This document shows, one piece after another, positions 13,566-24,200 of a stretch of 64,000 nt of DNA (positions within the stretch are counted from its first letter, which is position 1; the number at the start of each line of letters is the position of its first letter). The stretch lies in the NCBI RefSeq assembly GCF_051020975.1, contig NC_135038.1, positions 7,190,001-7,254,000 on the forward strand. Direction: 5' to 3'. The stretch is from Osmia lignaria lignaria (Eukaryota > Arthropoda > Insecta > Hymenoptera > Megachilidae). The notes under the pieces are model-generated. The model saw only the letters and a program-made list of their open reading frames with translations. It was not told where the DNA came from and did not search any database. Position numbers and translations under genes: made by a program.

Positions 13566-13779
13566 GAGTTTTGAATTAATTCAAGAATTAAAACCCTCTT
13601 TTTCCCTATTTTCTATAACATTATTATATTAGATGAATTATATTGTATATGGTAAAAGAAGAAAAATCTATGAAACAGTAATATTTTTAGTAATTAAAAA
13701 AAAATAATTAGGCTCTTTCATTCGTTCCTATTTTTTTTAATTGCTTACAATGTATAATTATTTTGCATTTCGGAGATAT

Positions 13780-14510
13780 TTCATATCCTTGGGTGCCAGA
13801 GCACCCTTAGCAACTTCCTGAGGCACCCATATACTCATTCCAGTGTCTATGGAGAATAAAAATACGTAGTGAAGTTATTTTCTATCTCTACTATTATCTA
13901 GTATTGTATAGTTATATTGTGTATTAGAAAAAAAATCTGAACCACCCTTAGTACCCCTAGCCTTAGAGCACCCATAGCAAATTCTTGAGGCATTCATATA
14001 AAATAAAAATATATAGTGAAGTTATTTCCTATCTTTTCTATTATCTAGTATTAGTTTGCAAAGAAATATCTCTGTCATCCTAAGCATTAACACCCTTAGA
14101 GCACCCTTAGCATCCATACATTTCAATAGTGAAAGAATTAAAAAATGAAGTAATCTTCTCCATCAGACCAAGTTGTATGTTCAGAATATATTTTTCTAAA
14201 AGTGAATCCATAGAATACCAACAGTATACCTAAAGCAATTTTCAGAAGCATCCATCTCCATATCACGCCCTAAGCAAATTTCACGAGCAACCATACGTAT
14301 CCATCAGTAGTATTTCAAGAATTTTACAATTCCAATTATTTTCTGACCTTTCTATTGCTTCATATTCCGTATCCTCGGTATGTTTTTCCAAAGAGGAATC
14401 CATAGAACAGCCTCTGTATACATTCCAAGTAATCTGAACAAATTTTCCAGTAACATTGCAAGAATTTCACAGCACAGCTATTTTCTAACGTTTCTATTAC
14501 CTAATATCTC
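13780..14510 (+). repeat. Degenerate tandem repeat with GAGCACCCTTAGCA core
   Basis: The words (G)AGCACCCTTAGCA, TTCCTGAGGCACCCAT, GTGAAGTTATTT-CTAT and TCTATTATCTAGTATT recur in the same order around 13,795-13,920 and 13,965-14,060. Weaker versions lie near 14,095-14,180, 14,265-14,400 and 14,455-14,515. The period is irregular (about 125-190 bp), as expected for an old array eroded by indels. Confidence 0.7.
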
Positions 14511-14521
14511 GTAACCACAGT

Positions 14522-14785
14522 TTATCTTGCAGAGAAAAAGAAATACAGGGGATAGGTCAGAGGAAAATAACCAGATGCTTTGCGAGATTTGTAGCTGGTG
14601 CTTCTAATGGAATTCATTGGGGCTCGCTGGCGTAAATGTAAAGTAACAGCTTCTGTATTCCAACTACCACCATTCTTGGCTTCGTGCGCTCTAAGATGAT
14701 CTCTAAAGCGTCTCCTAGTTCCGTAATACTGGCTACATTTCCCTCGGTGTTTAGCCCTACCACTGCACCGAAATATCGACTTCAT
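14522..14785 (-). CDS. Hypothetical 87-aa frame, unrecognised
   Basis: An ATG-initiated frame runs leftward from 14,785 to a TAA at 14,522 in a GC-richer patch. The N-terminal 40 residues are basic, with two cysteines and two histidines (C-x7-C and H-x3-H), which loosely recalls a zinc finger, but the spacing does not fit C2H2. It sits between two decayed repeat blocks. Chance or a decayed coding fragment are at least as likely as a gene. Confidence 0.15.
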   Translation of the reverse strand: MKSIFRCSGRAKHRGKCSQYYGTRRRFRDHLRAHEAKNGGSWNTEAVTLHLRQRAPMNSIRSTSYKSRKASGYFPLTYPLYFFFSAR

Positions 14786-14861
14786 TTCGGATGCAGCTGG
14801 GATATTATCTCGGACCTGGATTCCATTACGAGGAAGTGTTCAACCAGGTTGGATTAATTGG

Positions 14862-15091
14862 TCCTTTAAACTCACTTAAGAAAGTCGAATTTTTATATTT
14901 ATTTTTAGAAGGAATTATGAAGAATTTTGATTCTAATTACAATCTAACGCCTTTGGTAGATTTTTGCCATTTTTATTGATCCTCTAAACTCACTTTAAAA
15001 AGTCGAATTTTTACATTTATTTGTAGAAGAAAAATAAAGAATTTTGATTCTAATTACTATCTAACACCATTGTTAGATTTTTGCCATTTTT
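14862..15091 (+). repeat. Tandem duplication, two copies of about 118 bp
   Basis: Copy 1 starts at 14,862 and copy 2 at 14,980. Both run TCCT-TAAACTCACTT, AAAGTCGAATTTTTA, TTTATTT-TAGAAG, AAGAATTTTGATTCTAATTAC, ATCTAAC-CC, TTAGATTTTTGCCATTTTT. They differ by few substitutions, so the copy is fairly young compared with other duplications in this window. Confidence 0.9.
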
Positions 15092-15339
15092 AAACTCCCC
15101 TTTTCCCTTTGTCACATTTTCATTAAACACCCTTCAAAAGGACGTCACAAATCCCATTATCTCCCTTATTTATTTAAAAAATTGAAACTTGTTTTATTCA
15201 ACCCAATATCAACGCAATAATTCTCCAATCCATGTCTCTTAAAAGGTTCATCACTTTTGAACATGATTTGATTGACGAACAATAAACACTCATCGAGTAG
15301 ATTCAAATTGGGTAGGACAATTACAAATTAACTTGTAGA

Positions 15340-15690
15340 TAGCTGGTCATTGTGCCATCGATTCTATTGTCTTGTGAGTTACGGTGGTGCTGTTCGATCG
15401 TCCAAGCAGATCTATCGTCGTCGAACAAGTTAAAGTGCTTCCGATGCTTGGCTGGAACTTGCATCGACTAATTGTCCTCCACTCGATCCAACCTGATCGA
15501 CCAAGCGAACTCGATACACCCCCCCGTGTATGTTTGCCAATCGATAGCAGGCTCGTCGATTGTCGAAACTCGTCGATTAAATTAGCGTCCAGCCAATTTT
15601 CCCTGGACAACTTTATCGATGCTAACCGACTGACTCACGATATTAGCCGCTCGAGGGATACTGTTGTTTGTTCCATGCTTTAATTGATCG
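15340..15690. other. TCGAT-rich CpG patch
   Basis: ATCGAT and TCGTCGA words occur many times, including AATCGATAG and TTATCGATG, which resemble DREF-type TATCGATA sites. Two opposing open frames (plus 15,384-15,683, minus 15,347-15,610) overlap entirely and look like composition artefacts. It is a possible regulatory or promoter-like patch; no transcript evidence can be read. Confidence 0.3.
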
Positions 15691-17042
15691 TCATTGGTAG
15701 TCGTTAATGGTAATCGATATATTGTTGAGAGGGAACGCTGTTAGTAGTGTGAATTATTTTCAACGAGCCATTTTTATTATTATTTGGGCAGGTGATTGAA
15801 ATTGTTTGAGATTTTTAATTTTATATGGTATTTAATTTAATTTTATATGGATGCCTTGGAATTTAATTAATATTTAATTAGTCATTTAATTTAGGATTAA
15901 AATAGGATCAGGAAAGGTGAAATAAATAATTCACCTAATGTAATTACAAAATGTTATATTTCAATATTAGTTAATAACACAATTTTTCTATTTGCTACTT
16001 TATGCAAATAATATCATTTTAATACCATATAAACTTTTCTTTAATATTTCCTTCATTTGGTTCTTCCATAATATTACATTTGTGGTGGTAGTTACGTATG
16101 TCTGACATATCACTGATTTTTCTACTCACTGAAGTTCATTCCCAGTAGTAATGAACGTATATAGTCAGGCATATTCAAATTCTAATTATCAAGGATAGTT
16201 GCTTTACAAATTCGAGCTTCTAATTTCTTTTCTTATATTAATAGTATAATACTAACGCTATTCAAATTACTTCTTTTTTAAATTTAATAATTCAATTATA
16301 TTTCATTTGATACGACATTCGACTTGTTAATAAAAAGTTTTCAAATACCAGGGATACTTTTCTGAGCTATTTCACCCGATTGAAACGCATCGTTTAGTAT
16401 AACTGAAATATAGTCGGCGCAACGAAGCCGAAATCCATTCAATCAAGTCGAATAATCGTGTATTCAGCTCGGCGAGACGAGAGCAGCTAGTACTCGGTTA
16501 GAATTTCGAACGCAAAAATAGCCTCGGTTTCGTCGTGAACAAGGGAGGGGTGGTATCGAAGGAAAACGTTGCGGGGGTGGAATGGGAATAGGGTGAACCT
16601 GTTTGCGTGCCAGTTGATTGGGGTATCCTTTTGAAGAAGGGAGGAAACTGGTGCAAGAAGGAAGTCGAAGAACGGTGGCGGGTCCAGAAACTAGCTTTCG
16701 TCTAGCATTTCTCATCCCTTGGCTCATCTTACGGTCGATATTCGCAGCTGCTCGCACGAACCAACGCCTAAAGTCGGAAATAATCTTGTGCAGTCGGCGG
16801 TGGTGCTGGCCACACAGACCTCCTTTAATTTCTATCTCGCTGTGTGAACTCGTTTCCACGCGATGAGAAACGCGTTCGGACGAGGATCGTGGCTTATTCC
16901 GGGGAAAATTATATTGTAATTTCTATGATATCGCTGGAACACTTGTACGAATATCAATTATTCTTCGCGTATTGTTAATTAATCGTTCCATTTGCTAACA
17001 GATTTCTGACCAATTAAGGCCAAACCTTGGCCAATTTGGCAG
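15691..17042. other. Non-coding; GC-richer patch 16,370-16,900
   Basis: AT-rich on both sides of a CpG-rich patch. A 131-codon minus frame (16,464-16,859) and an 82-codon plus frame overlap in the patch. The minus one begins with GTG rather than ATG and has no domain, so I do not call a gene. Confidence 0.35.
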
Positions 17043-17170
17043 AAAATAAAATTGCGAAATTTCTGCCCAGAAAAATATTTTCATTATTTAGAAATAAAAG
17101 AAACTATTTGCCATTTATTTCTAAATGATGAAAATATTTTTCTGGATCGAAATTTCTGAATTTTATTTTT
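17043..17170. repeat. Long near-perfect inverted repeat (hairpin)
   Basis: The left arm (17,043-17,099) reads AAAATAAAATT, GAAATTTCTG, CCAGAAAAATATTTTCAT, ATTTAGAAATAAA. The right arm (17,113-17,169) is its reverse complement with a handful of differences, separated by about 13 bases. The transcript of either strand would fold into a stem of roughly 55 bp. It could be a small foldback MITE, or a source of a long double-stranded hairpin RNA. No target-site duplication is evident. Confidence 0.85.
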
Positions 17171-18034
17171 TAATTATATTATTAGGCCACATCGATGACT
17201 TGGAAATTTAATTCCGACCTATAGAAACACTTTATTTATCAGAATTTTTTGTTTTTGAAGACTGAGATATGTTAGATTTTTATCCAAAGTTCCAGTATTT
17301 CAGTATTATTTCTCGATTTCAAGTGAAAATTCTTGGAGTGAAGTTTTTCTATTTCTTATGGATCGATCAAATAAGTGATCGATTTCATTGGAAAACGATC
17401 TAAGAAAACGTCATTCATGATGATGATGAATCGAAAAGGAAACTGAGCTGAAAAACTGGCAGGATACATTTTTGTTCAAAAGATGACGTTGACACATCCG
17501 GTAGGAAAAAATATGAAATTAATTCTGCACCAGGTTGACGTTTCATCGATCTTCCAAGCAGACTATAAATACTTCAACGGAATATATATACACAATATTC
17601 TTCCCCCTTTTGTTTTTTAAGACAGTACCTTATTTTTGTTCATTCACGATGTTTAACTTGAGTTTCAAGCAGGTAAAATGGCTAAAAAAAACGTTGATAG
17701 GTACAAGTGCAAACAGGAGGGTTTTAAAGGGAGGGATAAAGTTGTTAGGATCGTAAAAAATTGTTCTGTCCCATCTGCCAGTATCGATCGTCGTTGCCTC
17801 GATATTACAGGGGTGGAAACTGTTTCTCCTGAGGGATGGAAATCCTTCCTTCTGCATCGGCAACGGGAAAAAGAAGAGGGAATATTTTGTGTGTGGATAT
17901 AACAGAAATTTTATGTCCAACATATTTTTCTTGCAAATGTTATTTCTAATCGTCTAAATTCTTTTTTGGGATAAACTTAGAATTAGATATTTTATGTAAA
18001 TTTTATTTTCAAATTAAATTTTGATTTGGGCATT

Positions 18035-18300
18035 CTTTCAAACAATCTTCTGACACAAATTTCGACCAAAACAAAGATATTCGAGAATAGAAGAATTTAT
18101 TTATTTAAATATATTTTTATCTTGAATAAAAAGTTATTCAAATATTTAAAACTTCAATTTTATTTTATTTCTCAAATGATAGTTTTATTCAAGGTTTTTA
18201 TTCAAAAATCTATAAATAAACTTTCGTTCAAAGAAAAGAATCATTTGATTTTTAAAAATTTTCATTTTATTCAAAATATGTATCAGAAGATTATTTGTAA
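18035..18300. repeat. Imperfect inverted repeat, about 265 bp
   Basis: The outer ends CAATCTTCTGACACA (18,042 onward) and TGTATCAGAAGATTATTTG (about 18,280-18,298) are complementary with few mismatches. Inner segments such as CTTGAATAAAAA and TTTTTATTCAA also pair. The middle is very AT-rich, so some pairing is expected by chance; the outer ends are the main support. Confidence 0.45.
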
Positions 18301-19840
18301 TAATTCCAAAGTATGTTAGTAAAGTATTTTGGAGAACGATTATGATTTGTAAAAGTTAAATTCTCTAATATTTGATTAAAAAATGCCACCCTTCAGTGAT
18401 CAGCAGCCCTAGAGAATAAATGTAGTATGGAATTTTTGGAATTTTCGATAAGCATTGTATGAGCAGTACTTGATAATTAGGTATTCAAAGCAACAAAATA
18501 GGGCAACATTTTGACACACATACTATGGTCTACATTGTTCTCAAATTGCAGCATAGTTTATCCTGAATTTAATTATTACTTTCGGATGGTGGCTAAACTA
18601 AATTCTATCAAAAGGTAATACTAATTAATTAATGAAATTGGAATGAAAATATTTTCAGCTCTGGAACTCAGACCAGTTTACCCAGGAATTTGATAAACAA
18701 ATAAGTTACTAATTAATCTGCATATTATAAATTAGATAAATATCAATTATTCCATCCAATAATTCCATCAAATTTTCGAAATAAATCTATTCGCTGAAAT
18801 CATCAAACAATTTAATTGAAATCAACACAGATATTATCCTTTATGAGCAAGGTACAAATGTTCCTCGTTAATCCTTCAAACGCAGTACTGCTATTCGTTC
18901 AATAATTTTAGGGCAATTAATTTAATGAGCAAAATAAGCCGGTTCTACGATGAAACTTGAATAAATAACTTACTTATCGCCACTAATTTTACCAGTTAAT
19001 CTTCTAAAAAAAAAGAATCTTCTATGTTTCGAAAAAATAAATTGAAACTTGAGAGCAAAGATAAAGAAAAAGAGATAGTAAAACTGATAACACGAGTCAT
19101 GCTCTTTCTCTTTGAAAACATTCGATAGAAGAGAGATAATAAAAGTGATAACGAAATATTCTTGGTTTCCACGTGGTTGGTCGAATCGATACTCCAATAG
19201 TGGTAGGAAGCTACGTCTACACGTTGATGGTCCTCGATATAAAACCATCCTTCCCTTCTTCTCGCGATTCCTCCCCACGTGCCTGTAAAAACACAATTTC
19301 CTTTCTGTTCGGGGGAGAAAGTTTCTTTCGCCGCCGAAAAGCTGCGAGATCGGGCTACATAATTGTGAGAATTACTCGACCAGATCATTTCCAACGTGAC
19401 GTCGCATTTGGCGAATGCTTTTTGTTCGCGAAACCCAAAGTTCGCTGTCTGTATTGACTTTCGGGTTGGACGATAGAGTTTTAAGACGTCTTTCCTCTTT
19501 CACTTTCTTTCTCTTTTTTTTACATGTCTTTGGGAATAATAGAAATCGTGGAAGTTTATTAGATTGTGGAACTTGAAGTAATTAAGGAAAAAATTAATTT
19601 ATTAGACGAGGTATTAATTAGGAATAAATTTTAAAGATTAATTTTACTAATTATTTTATTGATTGGTACAGAAATAATAGGTGTAAAACTAGGTAATTAA
19701 TTTTTATAATAGTGATACAATAACAGTAATTAGTGATCTCAATTATAAAATAATTAAGTAAGTAATCAAAGAAAAAAATGTTTAGATTAAATATTGTTAG
19801 TGTACTGGCGTTTTGTTACATCCATTGGTTACTTCCCTTA
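18301..19840. other. AT-rich non-coding stretch
   Basis: Nothing is recognised except a CpG-richer patch at 19,160-19,470. There, frames on opposite strands overlap (plus 19,173-19,457; minus 18,996-19,394), with no domain in either. Confidence 0.4.
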
Positions 19841-19915
19841 GTTTATTACGAATCGGCGTGCTCCTTCGCTGCCGTGTCGAAGGTGTAACGTGGGTGCATT
19901 AGAAGATTGAAGCTC

Positions 19916-20065
19916 GAGGTGCGTACAGTGGGAATTGTTTGCGGATCTGCCTTGTATCCCTGTGATCAGGAAAGAGCTGCAGGTGAACACGAGGTGCGTG
20001 CATTGGAAATTGCCAGCGGGCCTGCCCTGTATCCCTGTGATCAGGAAGAAGCTGCGAGTGAACGC
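19916..20065 (+). repeat. 75-bp (25-codon) tandem duplication in an open frame
   Basis: Copies at 19,916-19,990 and 19,991-20,065 share GAGGTGCGT, CTGCC-TGTATCCCTGTGA, TCAGGAA and AGCTGC. The period is a multiple of three. The plus frame stays open from 19,907 to a stop at 20,113, giving two 25-residue repeats each with the motif A-L-Y-P-C-D-Q-E. The frame has no ATG at its start (TTG), so it would have to be an exon or a relic. The GC-rich composition contrasts with the flanks. AATAAA-like signals follow near 20,278. Confidence 0.6.
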
Positions 20066-20113
20066 CAACGTTTAACAGCAGGGGCACCGAGGTGCGAATT
20101 ACATATCATTTGA

Positions 20114-21149
20114 ATGATCATTCAACGGCATTTCAATCTCCAGGTTTTTTTAATTGTGTAATTCAACGATAAAGTTCCATGTGACCGTCTTACATTGTAT
20201 TGCGTTAAATTTAAGTTCTCTCTTTTATATTTCACTTATTTTTTACTGGCGATGTTCATTAGGTTGAGTCATTGAATTTCAATAAAGTTCATTTATTTAT
20301 TTATCATCTAATTATCTGTGTTTTATTTTGGTGAATAATCAATCTTCCTGATTCCACCTCACCTCCTACCTCATCCTATTAATTTTAGATATATTCGCGA
20401 ACAAATATAAACTAAAAATTTTAATGTAAAATAAAAATCCATTCGATTTCCCAAAGAAGACATCGTTCCCTCTCTTTTTAACATTTAACATCCTTTAATA
20501 AAGGAACTCGTTTATTGCAAAAGACATACCCTATGTCAGTGATTCGTAACAAAGTACCATCCTCTTTGTCGTTAAAAGAGCGTTCATTTATCTTGTCAAT
20601 CGTCGTTTATCTAAAGAAGAATTTCAGGTGAAATAAAGGCTGGAAGAACAGTCGCGTTCAAGACACACGATCGACGATATTGCTCTGCTTTATTGCCCAA
20701 TAATTTGTGTATTCAAAACGCCCGGCAACCTACGTCGAGGAAAGGCACAAAGAGCTTGGTTGTTTCCAATTTGTTAATGGCCGACGTCAAGAAGAGAGAA
20801 TCCGTGGAACCTCCATAAAGTCGCAGTTTGCGATCCTTCCCCTGGACAGTATCGCAATCGCTGGCTACGTTTCAGCCTTCAAACGCGATTCGCGTTTATT
20901 ATCCTCCTTTAATACTAAAAGAGAACGATCGTTTTTACGAGACAGCAACATTTTTCCGTTGATCCTTGCCAGATCATTCTTGGAAAATGGTATGTATAAT
21001 GTACGAGGTTGTTGAGCTAAAATGGGATTATTCAAAGGATGATAAATAATAAATTCCTGAATTAATTAAACAAGGACTAAATATCCTTTAATATCAAAGA
21101 CTGTACGCAGTCACTCAGTCAGTGTCTCGTAGGTTGCCGAATAAAAGTA
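20114..21149. other. Non-coding; CpG patch 20,630-20,960
   Basis: AT-rich with one CpG-containing patch. A 102-codon plus frame (20,707-21,015) there has no recognisable domain and ends just before the composite repeat element. Confidence 0.35.
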
Positions 21150-21359
21150 CCAAGCTAGAGTAACAACTATTCAGTCTTACAGCGACCGCCGAAGAGTGCG
21201 GTCGTGTCATTTTCTCAACTTATTGAATAAGTTTATAAGAGGTGCAATTTGTGATTTTATCCCCCTTCGAGGCCTCGGAGTACCATTCCTATTATTTATT
21301 ATTTTAGCCTCGTTTGTTTTATTATTATTATTTTTTTGTCTTTAAGCGATTCACGTGGC

Positions 21360-21750
21360 TCAACCCTACATCCCAGCATCCCATACATCCCTCCATCCTT
21401 TACATTTCTACATCCCTCCATTCTTTTCATTTCTACATCCCTCCATCCTTTACATTTCTACATCCCTCCATTCTTTACATTTTTACATCCCTCACACACC
21501 TGCATTCCTTATATACCACACCCTACATCTCTGCTTCCCTTACATTCCTGCAACCCTTACATCTCCTTATCGCTTACATCCCAGCATCCCTTATATTCTT
21601 GCATCCCTTACATCTCTGTATTCCTTACACCTCGGTATCCTTTACACATCCCAGCATCCCTTATATTCTTGCATCCCTTACATCTGTATATCCCTTACAC
21701 CTCTGTATCCTTTACACATCCCAGCATCCCTTATGTTCTTGCATCCCTTA
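21360..21750 (+). repeat. Left arm: degenerate 17-bp repeats, CATCCCTTACATTCCTG type
   Basis: Pyrimidine-rich units of about 17 bp alternate CATCCCT(T/C) with ACATT(C/T)CTG or related words. Some higher-order doubling (about 25 and 70 bp) is visible at 21,630-21,740. Three overlapping long frames arise because the repeat lacks stop codons; they start with TTG rather than ATG and are not considered genes. Confidence 0.85.
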
Positions 21751-22245
21751 GCGCCCTCTGGTGGCGAAAAAAGGAACTAAAGCACGCACAAATTTTGGCC
21801 CTCTGGCGGCAAAAATGTGAACTAAAATCTCGACCTCGAATCAGCGCCCTCTGGTGGCGAAAAAAGGAACTAAAGCATGCACCAATTTTGGCCCTCTGGC
21901 GGCAAAAATGCGAACTAAAATCTCGACCTCGAATCAGCGCCCTCTGGTGGCGAAAAAAGGAACTAAAGCATGCACCAATTTTGGCCCTCTGGCGGCAAAA
22001 ATGTGAACTAAAATCTCGACCTCGAATCAGCGCCCTCTGGTGGCGAAAAAAGGAACTAAAGCATGCACCAATTTTGGCCCTCTAGCGGCAAAAATGCGAA
22101 CTAAAATCTCGACTTCGCATCAGCGCCCTCTGGTGGCGAAAAAAGGAACTAAATCATGCACCAATTTTGGCCCTCTAGCGGCAAAAATGTGAACTAAAAT
22201 TTCAACCTCGAATCAGCGCCCTCTGGCGTTAATAATTGAAACTAA
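21751..22245 (+). repeat. 93-bp tandem array with CTCF-like motifs
   Basis: GCGCCCTCTGGTGGCG starts at 21,751, 21,844, 21,937, 22,030 and 22,123, and a diverged copy at 22,216, always exactly 93 bp apart. Each full unit also holds a second, related word GGCCCTCT(G/A)GCGGC 46 bp later, so the unit is itself an old doubled half-unit. The reverse complement of the first word, CGCCACCAGAGGGCGCTG, fits the animal CTCF consensus almost throughout. The 93-bp period preserves a 31-codon frame, but without a start codon. Confidence 0.92.
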
Positions 22246-22261
22246 ATTCGGCACGATTTTA

Positions 22262-22655
22262 CGGGGCTGTAAGGAATGCAGGGCTATAAGGAATGCAGGG
22301 ATGTAATGAATACAGGGATGTAAGGGATACAGGGATGTAAGGAATACAGGGATGTAAGGAATACAGGGATGTAAGGGATACAGGGATGTAAGGGATACAG
22401 GGATGTAAGGAATACGGGGATGTAAGGAATACAGGGATGTAAGGAATGCAGGGATGTAAGGAATACAGGGATGTTAAGGATGCAGAGATGTAGGAGATAC
22501 AGGTTTGTAAGGGATGCAGAGATCTAAGGAATACTGGGATATAAGTGCTGCAGGGGTGTAAGGAATGCAGGCATGTAAGGGATGCAGAGATGTAAAGGAT
22601 GTAGGATTGTAAACGATGCTTATGTATAAGGAATACAGGGATATAAGGGATAGAG
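22262..22655 (+). repeat. Right arm: 17-bp repeats, CAGGGATGTAAGGAATA type
   Basis: More than fifteen head-to-tail copies of a 17-bp unit related to CAGGGATGTAAGGAATA are present. The unit is the reverse complement of the left-arm unit, so the two arms could pair. The first half (22,290-22,470) is well preserved and the second half more diverged. A 173-codon minus frame through it is a repeat artefact. Confidence 0.9.
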
Positions 22656-23005
22656 GGTTGAGCCCCATGAGGCCCTGAAAGACAAAAATATAATAAATAG
22701 CTGGGAAGGGTGAGCCGAGGCCCGTGAAGATGGATCAAATAATAAATGACTTGGGTGGATGGTCCCTGCGATGCCCACAAATCGGGGTAAAATTATAAAG
22801 AAAATGGTAATATAATAGGCGAAGCATACAGGGATAATAAAATCAACACAGCTCTAATGAGCTTATTCAATAAACTAACAAGATAAATACAGCAAATTAA
22901 ATGAACGCAGAAAATAAAATAATGGTGTATGTATGTTTAACAGGTAGATCCGCACCCCTCGGCGGTCGGTATAACACTGAACAGGTTTCACTTCGCTCTA
23001 GGTTG

Positions 23006-23750
23006 AACGGTTGTCAACGGTGCCACCGCCATCTACATTTCAATTTATTTTTCAAAATTTTATCTATTTAATGATTTAAATTTATAAATCACCGCTCTTT
23101 TTTAATTAATCCGCATCGGTAATGATATTGTCTTCTTTTTTTAAAGTTTAAATTGTAAATTAAAATGTTTAAAATGTTGTAGATGTTTGATTTGTGTTAA
23201 AAACAAGAGTTTTTGTAAAATAATTGAGTTAATAAATTGAAAATGTTGTCAGAACTTTGATTTGGTTTTCATATATATTATGTGTTTAATTTAATAAAGA
23301 TGAAACAGTTATTGAATGTTGTATAAATAAATATTTGAGAAAAAAAGTTAATTACATGAAATAAATAAAATGAGAAAGGAACTTAAGTAAATTAAGTAAA
23401 TAGCTGAGAGAAGAAATTATATGCTTTAAGTAAATAACTTGGAAAGAAAATTGGGTAAATTAAATAACTCAGTTGCCTTCTTAAAATGATTTATTTACCA
23501 AAGTACATAAAGTGAATACAAATTTGTCAAACAATTATTTTAATAATTTTGCAGTCTTTTAAAAAAAGCAAAGGTAAAATCAAAGGAGGTCAAAATTGTG
23601 TTCCTCTAATTTTACAATAGAATATATAAATAGTAATACTACCAGTAATATAAATATAATAATATTAATAACCAAAGGTAATTAGTATCCGCAGTGTTCG
23701 TAACAAATCTGTTAATCAATTTCTATTAAATTAAAAAAAGAAACTATTTC
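23006..23750. other. AT-rich non-coding stretch
   Basis: Nothing is recognised. The first 35 bases may still belong to the foldback-like element. Confidence 0.4.
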
Positions 23751-23799
23751 TCACTGCTGTAAATGACTGACGTTCGGACATTTGGCAACAGAAAAGAAA

Positions 23800-24200
23800 T
23801 GAAAGAACGGAAACGTATATAGCTAAGTGGGGTCCCGAGGGATGACAGGCCGATATTTAATAAATTAAAGGGAACACAGTCAGCTTCTATTTTCGCGGCG
23901 ATAGCGGCGCGTGTAATCATTATACGCCGTCAAAAGGTAACGCCTAGGGGAGCCCATTACGAGTTTCATAAATTGCCGGGTGAGCCCTCGGGAGTAATCT
24001 TAAATAACGAGTATGAAAACGGCCTTTAACGGAAGCGAAGAGTTCCTGCAACTTTCTCAAGGACATTTTATAACGCTTCTTCTGAATCTTTGCTGAGACG
24101 ATTCTACTGCACTTTGATAAACGTAGCTGCCGCCGCCGTAAATACGACATCAGGTAGAAATGTGTTTCTTCAGAAATGCCGAATTAGACCCCACTGAGGC
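23800..24200. other. CpG-containing block, candidate conserved non-coding element
   Basis: A compositional island includes TTTAATAAATTAAAGGG, a GCGGCGATAGCGGCGCG stretch, and AAACGTAGCTGCCGCCGCCG. Its ends carry inverted words (AGTGGGGTC at 23,826 and GACCCCACT at 24,187). No open frame fits both composition and splice signals. It is a possible enhancer; conservation is untested. Confidence 0.3.

Larger units (their letters stand above)
21150..23005. mobile_element. Composite foldback-like element with divergent inverted arms
   Basis: The outer parts of both flanks are inverted copies. GACCGCCGAAGAGTGCGGTC (21,184-21,203) matches the reverse complement of 22,947-22,967 with few changes. TTATTGAATAAG, ATTTTATCCCC, TTTATTATTT, TTTTTGTCTTT and GGCTCAACCCT then follow in the same order on both arms. 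Inside lie 17-bp tandem repeats that are themselves inverted between the arms, and in the centre a 93-bp tandem array. This architecture resembles foldback (FB-type) transposons. No transposase and no clear target-site duplication was seen, and the outer ends are fuzzy (perhaps 21,129-23,035). Confidence 0.7.

Noticed and set aside
16464..16859. 131-codon minus frame
   Set aside because: It begins with GTG, has no recognisable domain, and overlaps an opposing plus frame in a CpG-rich patch; composition explains it.
21314..22085. Three overlapping plus-strand frames of 141-249 codons
   Set aside because: They read straight through the 17-bp and 93-bp arrays, start with TTG in the longest case, and exist because the repeat units lack stops.
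22259..22780. 173-codon minus frame
   Set aside because: It runs along the right-arm 17-bp repeat array; its product is a Ser/Thr/Pro/Tyr repeat with no start context or family.
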